64,000 nt of DNA, taken from contig BDSL01000027.1 in assembly GCA_003116995.1 (NCBI GenBank), forward strand, positions 496,001-560,000, in the 5' to 3' direction. The DNA is from Yamagishiella unicocca. Its lineage: Eukaryota; Chlorophyta; Chlorophyceae; Chlamydomonadales; Volvocaceae. Shown piece after piece: positions 55,835 through 64,000 of this stretch (position 1 is the first letter of the stretch; every line of letters starts with the position of its first letter). The notes under the pieces are model-generated. The model did no database searches, was not told the DNA's origin, and saw only the letters and a program-made list of their open reading frames with translations. The translations under genes were made by a program, and so were the position numbers.

Positions 55835-56564
55835 TCAGATCACCGAACATCAGTGCCATAGGCCATTACACGACAGGGGTAGCAATGAAATTCATTTGGG
55901 TCTGGCCCAGCAATCACCCCGGACCTCCAGCGCTATCGCTGTCCGTAATCAAGGAAGATGAGTGCAGCGGTAAACCACAAACTGCCCCGAAACTGCACTT
56001 CACAATGTAGGCTTTGTAAGCCAACGCTGAAACGCAAAAAGCACCTCAGTGCGCGGAAGAGATATCCGACGCAAAAACGATGGCATTAGTGCTCGAATTG
56101 CCCATCACGATACGCGACGTTGCGGCAAGAGGATCGTTTGAATTAGCGTGCGGCACCTGCAGCGCACTCGCAGCTGATGCGCCCCGTGCGCCGTTGCACG
56201 AAAGCAAGCAACTCTAGCGGTGAAGAAGGCGAGGTAGGGCCCGCTTGTAAGGCCCACGCAGAACACTTCACAAAACCAGTCGCTACTTAATTTGAACTAC
56301 GCGGCGCGGTACGCATTGCAAAGTATACGCCAACGGCCAAGTCTTGCAGCGCGGGTAGAACTTCAATAAAACCGGATGGGTTATCCTATTACAGTACCAG
56401 CGCCCTACCTTCCCGCTATCGCGCAGTCTCTAATTCGGCCCACTCTTGCAGCCAAGCGCCGCTCACAGCTCCTCACATCCGCTGCCCCGATGTGCGACTA
56501 GTGGATGAAGCCGTACGGCACATGCATGCCTGCAAAAGCGGCTGCGGCGCTACATCTTAGCCGG

Positions 56565-59500
56565 CTATGTGTCAGAGGCGTCGGCACGTTGTGACGCATC
56601 CAGCGGCTGCTCGTGAGTGGCGCATACATCGTCGAGAAGCGCGCGCAGTTTGGCTGCTATTTCAGTGAAGTTGGGGCGCTCACGCGGCCGCTGAGACAGG
56701 CACGCCAAGGCGACCGATGCGTAAGGCCGGTGCGGCGAGCCCATCATATCCTGGTTGCGTCAGGGGAGGGTGCGTCAGGGAGGGTGGATACGGGGCTCCC
56801 TGCAGCATGTGGTACTGGCACGTCCTGGTAGCACACCTCCCGCGGCCTAGACCACGCCCGCGGTCAGGAAAGCGGCAGCAGCGGCTCAATCACGGCCATA
56901 GCGGCCTTGATGAGCAGTGAGGATGGTCGGATGTGTTTATGCTAACAAGTGGATGACGTGCCAGTGGACGTCCAGCGGTGCCATGAGGTGGCCCCTAGCG
57001 TCTCAGACCAAATGATGTTTTTGCCCCTCGATAGTACGGAGTGATCGCCCTCGCCCGGCTGTGGCCCATTTGGTCCAACCCCTGGGTCTCATTGCAAGGC
57101 CCCGCCCCAAGGCCCCATGTCGAGCGCATTAGCGGTGGCACGCTGACCGCTTGTGCCTGAAAGATCCCGCTCTTCACAACCTGCCATTCGATCACCGCTG
57201 GCTCGCTGTACCTTACTGCCAGACAGCACCACGCGAAACAAGCTCACCTCAAGCAAGAACGCCACTAGCGACTGCTGCGGCCCTGGTTGTGAACGCGGCC
57301 CCAATAGTGACGCACTGATTGAGCGCACGTTGCTCAGCGTGCAGCCGTAGTAGAGCTCAATTAGCATCAGCCCAAACGACCACACGTCAGCACGGGGGGA
57401 AAGATGGCCAGCGGACGCGACCTTCAATGGGCAGTTGGGCATTGCAAAGAGGTAAAGTACTGAGGACAGCAGAGAATTGAGTGGCACATCTGGAAAGGTC
57501 TGCAGGTTCCAATGAGTGACGTAAACAGCTCGTTACCATTCCCGAGGGATCATCACGACAGGCCGGCCTGATCGCTTCACACGCATGCCTGACTAATGAT
57601 TATGTGAAAATTGGTGAACGTCTTACCACTGTAACCGTTAGACCCACTGTAACCGTTACAACAACAACCATCAGGCCAGCAGCCCACTCCCCTTCCTTGC
57701 AACTGCGCTCCCCACTCACCTCTGGCGCCTGGTAATCAGGGGTGCCCTGGAACTTTTGGGACGCATGCGTTGCACCGGGAGCCAGGGGCAGGCTAAGGCC
57801 AAAATCCGCAACCTTCGCGGTCAGCTGCAGCAGTGCCTTGTCAGCGCCCGTCCAGAAGGGTAGAGGGGCCGAGGCCGCACTCGTACGGGGATCCATCTCT
57901 GTCTCAGCTCGTCGCCTGGACACAAGCAACACATTATCTGGGGGCAGCAAGTATGGGTTGAGGCAAGGGTTTCAGGGTCTTGGGTATACATCTTTTTGTA
58001 CCAGACATGCTCAACAGGGATATTTTCCATGCACTGAAGTATGATACAGCACTGCTCCAACATGCACTACTCCAATACGCAAAAGACACTAGCACCATCA
58101 CCCAACGGACTCGCTAGGCAGATGATATTGTGCCCAGGTGCCGTGCAAAGGCAGGCAATCTCAACACCTGCTGACAGGCGATGTGCCTGATGGCTCTACT
58201 ATATGGTCTGGGGCCCACTGTAACAGTTACAACTTCTTGGATTCCCTGGAATTCTTGTGCATGCCTGTTGCATACTGGTTTGTGATCCCCATGGATCGAT
58301 CAGCAGCCAAGGGGCCAGATCACCACCCACCCGGCTTGAGGTCGCCATGCATTATGCGGCAGCTGTGGATGTGCTGCATGCCCAGGGCAATGTCCAGGGC
58401 CAGCCGCAGGGCCAGCTGCTGGGAGAAGCCGCCAACACGCACGCTTCCGGACACCCCGTGACCTGTGAGAAAAGGAGGTGAGGGACGCGCGCACAGGACA
58501 GCTTCTTCGTGCGCGCTTATTAACCCTAGGCCTTTGCAAGGCCAGTGTCATATATCTAGCGCGCGCTTGTACATAGCAATCGGTATTTAGAACAAGTATC
58601 CCAGAGATGATGTACGACTGGCCAAAGTGACATTGGAACCGGAATCTGGACAACTGACACTCGATCCGGAATCCGGAGAGCTGACACTGGGCCAAACCGC
58701 CACCCATGCGCCCCAACAGTAAAAAGTGATGGACAGCCGAGCCTGTCACCACTTACTAAGCGCGTGACGAAGACTGCCACCATCGCAGTACTCTTGTACG
58801 ATGTATAGCTTATAAACGTGCGATTCCAGTTGGCCACGAGCTTTGGAACTCTGGGCGTCCTGCTCAGCTACAGCCGCACTCGTCTGCGCTGACATGTTGT
58901 CCACGCCACTCCACGGATCGTCGGTTGGATCCTGTACGAGCTCCTTAAGGTCGTAGGTGTACGTGGCTGTAGCAGAAAGAAGAAATGGACGCGAGGTTTG
59001 GTCAGTAGAAGCTCTTCGTCGATAGGGAATTGAAGGGAGGGCTTGGGATCAGCTGACCGCCTGCACGAGTGTGACGTCAGGCAGCAACGTAAGCCGTGCA
59101 AGCATCAATCGCTCCCACCGTGGTTCAGACGGCGCCGCACAAGGACCTCCTCACGGACCTTCGCATGTTATAAGTCATGGACACAAAGCAAACCACGTAC
59201 GCCTGGGTGGTGCAGGTGGTCTCGCATTGTTCACTGGGCATGCTGCTGCGCATGGCTGACTGGTGTTGCTACCTCGATTGATAAAGGGTGGCAACAGTGG
59301 CTACAATGCCTGATAAACAAACACCCGCTGGCTATGCAACGTCCTGAACGGAGAACTTACAGACAACGTTCGGGTGCGCCATGCTCATGGAGATGGCAGC
59401 CTCCAGCACAGCGCGGTGGCGAGCGTTGCCGTCGGTCTCTGACATGACATCCAGCACAACCATCGTCTTGATCGCTACTGGCAGCCCCCGCCACACACCT

Positions 59501-62500
59501 CGATACACCACACCAAATGAGCCCAAGTCGATAACCGTCTGCACCTGGAGCTCGGCGTCGCGCAGCTCTGCCTGTGATGCAAGATGACAAGGTGTCCGGA
59601 CAAGCACAACAAAACTGAAGGAGAGTAGGCAGCAAGGTGGAGGCCTGGCATGGTTGAATGGATAGGCGAGCAACGGTTCGTGTTGCATTTAGGATTGCAT
59701 CAACGGATGCGTTAGGGCTCGTGCTAAGTCCCACCTGCAACGCGTGAATTGCATCCACCATCTGGCGATTCTGATCGGTTCCTGAACCCGTCTCTGGCGC
59801 CTTGCGGAAGTATGCCTGTAGGGTTTACGGGACCCGGGACAACCCTGGTGAGCGTGCGTCAGGATTGGATCTGGCTGGATCCGGGTGCGGGAAAACGTGC
59901 GCCATGATTGGGTCTGGCGGGATCTCGGCGAGAGGGAGCGTCCTTGTCGAGCCACCATCTGTGAAAAGCGATAAAATGGAGACTAAATGCCAGCCCAGCC
60001 CATTGACGTTAAATACCGAAAGTGATACTGGGAACGTGAAGGTCCGCCGCCATTGCCAGCGAGCGGTAACCAGCGCGAGAGCCCACGCCAACACAAACAA
60101 GCACCCACATTTGGAGATCCCCGGGTGTATGGGCACTTGTCATCACTACCCTAGGTGCCAGATGCACTTGCAAGCTCACAATTAAGTCCATCCAGAGGAC
60201 CTCGTCATAGCTTTTCGCGGCCGGCGTCATATCCTGTCCTTCAGTGAGGATCCGGGAACATCGAGATGTGGTGACCCCTCCTTGCTCCTGCTGTATCCAC
60301 GTCTTGGACCCCGTCGTGCTAGCCAGCACCTTGGCCACAGTCGATCGGTTCGTCTGCAGAGCAGGCCAGGTGGTGCACCTTGACATCTACATAGTGACAT
60401 GTCTTCAGCTACAGGCCATGGCCCCTGCCCCAGACAATAATCCGCGCCATCGTCCGGCCTTCGCATCGCTGCCCCATAGTGAGGCCAATAATGCTGGGGA
60501 AGGTCAGGGACCTAAGCTAAGCTTTAGGGATGATTTCCAGACGTAGCGGTACCGGTGCACGCACAGCATGAAACTCAACTCAGTGTCCCATAATACAAAA
60601 AGCAAGGAAGCGAGATCCCAACAACGTTACCAAACGAGCGACCGAAAACGTGAAGATTATTCACTGCTGATGCTAGTGATAGCAAACACGACCGCCCACA
60701 CAAACAACAGGACGGCATCCAAGCCCAGAAATCCCGCCCGAGAGCTAAGCTTCTATGTACGCACCTACGGGACGAGAAGGAGGAAAAGGAAAGCGAAAGG
60801 AAGCGAATCACGGTCAGAACGGGCGAGAAAAGTATGAGCGGGGAGCGAGTAAGTGCAGGGAGAATGACCAGCACGCCAGCGGGCCCATGAGCCATGACGG
60901 ATACAAACTGCACAGGATCCGTTATGGTACTGCTAATGCACGCACCTCGGCAGTGCTGGAGCTTCTGCCCGTAAGGCTGCTGGTCGCATCTGAACTTCCA
61001 TACTCCTGCAACTTGCGAGAACTTGGCAATCCCGCCACCACACTTGTGAAGCAGCCGTCTTTAACACTCTCGCCTTCACATTGGATAGCGACCTGCGCAG
61101 CTGTGATGCGCTCTGCTGCAGGAAGCTCCCCCGATGGCAACCCGTCTGTCGGGCTGCTGTTCACAAATGACTTGCTGCTTACGATGGGTAACAGTGCAGT
61201 TCCTTTCACGTCCATCACAGCTCGGCGCTTCTGGGATCGTCTGTACACCATTACGAAACCCAAGACAGCCACTGCGAGGACCAAAAAGCCAATCACAGCG
61301 GAAAGGCTGGCGGTAACCGGAACAATCCAAGAGTGGTATTGTGCATGAGCTGGATCGGCACCCATCTGTCCTTTCCCAGATGTGGGATCCCCTGGGGTAA
61401 CCAGCACTGCCCGCAGCGGTCCCGGAGCTGATGGCGCGTCGGGAGGGGGCTGGAGGTGAGGACTGTGCTGGGGCTGGAGTGCAAGGCCCGGGCTTTTGTA
61501 TTCAAGGCTCGGAGGAAATTGAGTGAGGGTTTCCACAGGCTGGGGGGGTGATGGAGGGACTGGGGGAGGCGGCGGATGGCCCAGTTCGATGTTTATGGAC
61601 AGGTCTGGAAAGGGGGTATCCAGGGATGGGACGGGCAGGGACAGGAGGAGGAGGGTATTAGAAAAGGCTTGGAGGCAGGGACTGACGGAATGCTGAGCAA
61701 GGGGCAAGGCATGATGCGGAGTAGCTTGGATCAGGGTACGTGAAGGCGCAATGGTTGGGTGGTCCCGAGTAGTTTGGGGATGCTGGGTCTCCTACCTGCG
61801 AGGTCATCATACGGCAGGGGAAGCTCGAAGTACGTTAGAAGGGTTGCGTCGGCTGGCGCATCGACTGGAAGATTGTATGTGATTGTCACGTTGGTGCCCA
61901 TCCAGCCGTAGTGGTGTGCAGCCGCCAGTACCAAAACCCCCGCAGTATAGTTGTACGACTCAATCTGTATCGGGGGCAACGGGTAACCGGTGGTCCGAAA
62001 ATGGAGGAAATTAATACCAGGCGCGTTGCATTGGACACCATCGACCATTCAGCGACTTGAATGACGGCCAACACCTATCTCAATGTTTGGCTGCATCGAA
62101 CGGCCCCAACTGCTGCCGAGAGAGTCACCTACCTACGATGAAAAGCAAGTGTTGAAAAGCGTTTTGTGACTCACTCTTTGTGGGTCGTGCGGGATGAAAC
62201 CCTAAAACCTCAAAACCCTACCTATGCCACTACCCGCATTTCTCCGCTACCCCAGTGATTAGGGATTATGGCTTGCAGGTGAGAGCGAATTCTTGAGGTT
62301 TGCCTTCCGAGAACGGATTCCTTCGGAGGGTCCCCCACAGAGCAAACGAAGCTGGTCAAGCCCTGTTATGTGACACCCAATCAAACATTTACCGACGGGC
62401 TTTCTAAAGCTTCGAACTGGACGGCTGTCGTACGCGCCCTCCATTTCCGGCTTGCACCTCCCCTTTGTTGCAGGAATGTATTCGGAGCTGGAGCCATGAG

Positions 62501-63940
62501 TTCACCATTCTTTGCGTCATGCCAGCTTGGCTAGACATCACGTCTGAAGCGGCCATTTATGTTGTAGCTAGCGAGCATCAGACAATGGCATATAGTGTCC
62601 GAATCATCGCACACGGCAGGGCTCTTCATAGTCATCCGAGGAGCTGTAGTGTGTGCGTTGTGCGTCCATCCGCATCGCTACTGCAACAACTTACCAGTGA
62701 AGCAGCACCGTAGGCCAGCAGGGCGTCACGAGGATCAGCAGGAGCTAGGAGAGACCCGCTGAACGCCAAGGGAGGTCTTTCGGGTGATGAATCCACTGCC
62801 CTCAACCTACGCCCGGCTAACTCTCCAGCATCCGTGCCCCGCGTGCCTAGCTCGATGGTGGCATCCGTCACAGCAATTGGCTTATCGGCGGATCCGTCAC
62901 CGTCGCCAAGCCCAGACGTGGGTTTGCCGCCGTCGCCATCCGGTATAACGCTGGGAATAGCAATTGGCTTATCGGCGGATCCGTCACCGTCGCCAACCCC
63001 AGGCGTGGGTTTGTCGCCGTCGCCATCCGGTATAACGCTGGGAATAGCAATTGGCTTATCAGTGGATCCGTCATCGCCGCCAAGCCCAGACGTGGGTTTG
63101 TCGCCGTCGCCATCCGGTATAACGCTGGGAATAGCAATTGGCTTATCAGTGGATCCGTCATCGCCGCCAAGCCCAGACGTGGGTTTGTCGCCGTCGCCAT
63201 CCGGTATAACGCTGGGAATAGCAATTGGCTTATCAGTGGATCCGTCATCGCCGCCAAGCCCAGACGTGGGTTTGTCGCCGTCGCCATCCGGTATAACGCT
63301 GGGAATAGCAATTGGCTTATCGGCGGATCCGTCACCGTCGCCAACCCCAGGCGTGGGTTTGTCGCCGTCGCCATCCGGTATAACGCTGGGAATAGCAATT
63401 GGCTTATCAGTGGATCCGTCATCGCCGCCAAGCCCAGACGTGGGTTTGTCGCCGTCGCCATCCGGTATAACGCTGGGAATAGCAATTGGCTTATCAGTGG
63501 ATCCGTCATCGCCGCCAAGCCCAGACGTGGGTTTGCCCCCGTCGCCATCCGGTATAACGCTGGGAATAGCAATTGGCTTATCAGTGGATCCGTCATCGCC
63601 GCCAAGCCCAGACGTGGGTTTGTCGCCGTCGCCTTCTTGGCCACTGCCGTCCTCTGTCGCCGTTGGCTTCAGCTGTGCTGCAGCCATGGCTTGTGGTGCG
63701 TGGTGCAGCAAGACAGCTGCAACCATCGCACGCCACTCTCGCCTTGGAATGACCAATGTGACGTTCCGAAGGACCAGCGTGGGAGGAAGCTGAATGGTAG
63801 TACCAGTGTTGTTCCAACTCGACAGTATTGTGGGTATATCGGTAGGTTTCAGGTTATTTTGCAAGTCCTCACTTGATCTGCATGCATGGACAGGCGGCGC
63901 TTAGACATAGGAGTGCCAGGAGGGCACACACGTACTTCGG
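56565..63940 (-). CDS. Transmembrane TKL-type receptor-like protein kinase (5' end beyond window)
   Basis: Minus-strand exons: about 63940-62695, about 62074-61796, 61604-60946, 60353-60180, 59815-59735, 59571-59361, 58966-58757, 58462-58331, 57937-57720, 57421-57248, 56750-56565. A signal-peptide-like CALLALLCLSAA opens the visible part. The ectodomain has LVLRNVTLVIP, an 87-bp in-frame repeat array, and NVTITYNLP. Then come a PPPPPVPPSPPQP stalk and one TM helix with a basic stop-transfer VYRRSQKRR (about 61260). Kinase domain: Gly loop LGSFGVVYRG, Lys in VAIKT, alphaC Glu, catalytic loop HGDLKPDNVLL (joined across an intron; HGD instead of HRD), VADFGLS, GTPDYQAPE, RADVWSFG and the RPRERPNF Arg. 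This layout is common in volvocine TKL kinases. Phases agree from 61604 to the stop. Two apparent one-base deletions disrupt the ectodomain frame (near 63895 and 62045). Its ligand and substrates cannot be inferred. Confidence 0.92.
57617..57665 (-). repeat. Interspersed repeat family 2, partial copy in a kinase intron
   Basis: Reverse complement reads GTTGTTGTAACGGTTACAGT, GGGTCTAACGGTTACAGTGG; the left part is doubled, as at 34840. Confidence 0.55.
58179..58235 (-). repeat. Interspersed repeat family 2, kinase intron copy
   Basis: Reverse complement reads GTTGTAACTGTTACAGTGGG, CCCCAGACCATATAGTAGAG, CCATCAGGCACATCG. Confidence 0.7.
62870..63640 (-). repeat. 87-bp coding tandem repeat in the receptor kinase
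   Basis: About 8.6 units, each encoding 29 residues on the minus strand (core DKPIAIPSVIPDGDGDKPTS). Two unit types alternate: GLGGDDGSTDK in most, and GVGDGDGSADK in two internal units and near the end. Units of a type are almost identical in DNA. Confidence 0.95.
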
Positions 63941-64000
63941 CTGCAAGCAAGTTGTATTTTTGAAGGCAGGTTGGTTACTTCGGCTGGCGGACAGCCGGCA

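Larger units (their letters stand above)
54267..56564. other. Intergenic: GPDH promoter and kinase 3' region
   Basis: Holds the GPDH TATA-like element and a TTACA (minus-strand TGTAA) at 55830-55834 for the kinase gene. No coding signal of either strand could be supported; the sequence is noticeably less GC-rich than the genes. Confidence 0.4.

Noticed and set aside
59825..60136. Possible extra kinase exon between 59816 and 60179
   Set aside because: The flanking exons already join in phase 0 and make good sense; inclusion of this stretch would need an unsupported reading frame.
62834..63793. 319-codon plus-strand Ser-Pro-rich frame resembling a pherophorin
   Set aside because: It is the complement of the kinase's 87-bp coding repeat; the opposite strand continues into ectodomain, TM and kinase exons.

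Overview
The window is nuclear DNA of a volvocine (Chlamydomonas/Gonium/Volvox-type) green alga. Evidence: GC-rich intron-dense genes with GT-AG introns, TGTAA-type polyadenylation signals, (CCA)n and minisatellite-rich introns, and a diagnostic gene set. That set holds a plastid MinE, a gametolysin-type M11 metalloprotease with a pherophorin-like Pro-rich tail, a phosphatase-GPDH fusion of the chlorophyte type, and a transmembrane TKL receptor-like kinase. All gene models were assembled by hand from splice signals, reading phase and protein-family recognition; none was checked by alignment.

Layout. 1-6707 (+): Rep/helicase gene of an autonomous Helitron transposon, cut by the left edge, 8 exons without a frameshift; its degenerate 3' end probably lies near 7087-7165. 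8669-9454 (+): single-exon CRM-domain RNA-binding protein with a TATA box. 11377-12472 (+): plastid-division factor MinE, 3 exons. 13972-21660 (+): exocyst subunit EXO70, about 16 exons. 23210-29101 (+): secreted M11 (gametolysin) metalloprotease, 9 exons. 32110-32962 (-): small ENOD93-like protein, 4 exons. 34688-36649 (-): single-domain fasciclin (FAS1) protein, 6 exons. 37509-38709 (+): FAX/TMEM14 plastid fatty-acid exporter, 3 exons, head-to-head with the fasciclin gene. 40662-42563 (-): SWEET sugar transporter, 6 exons. 44539-54266 (-): bidomain phosphoserine-phosphatase-like/NAD-glycerol-3-phosphate dehydrogenase, 20 exons, 693 aa. 56565-63940 (-, 5' end beyond the right edge): transmembrane TKL-type protein kinase with an 87-bp in-frame tandem repeat in its ectodomain.

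The genes do not form an operon-like unit. Several act in or at the plastid (MinE, FAX, probably the CRM protein and the GPDH) or at the cell surface (EXO70-directed secretion, M11 protease, FAS1, SWEET, receptor kinase). The most unusual non-genic content is a set of short interspersed repeat families lodged mainly in introns, in both orientations, one copy of which has been amplified into a 26-bp minisatellite. There is also a Helitron-like 3' terminus (hairpin plus CTAG) inside a GPDH intron that resembles sequence just downstream of the autonomous Helitron.
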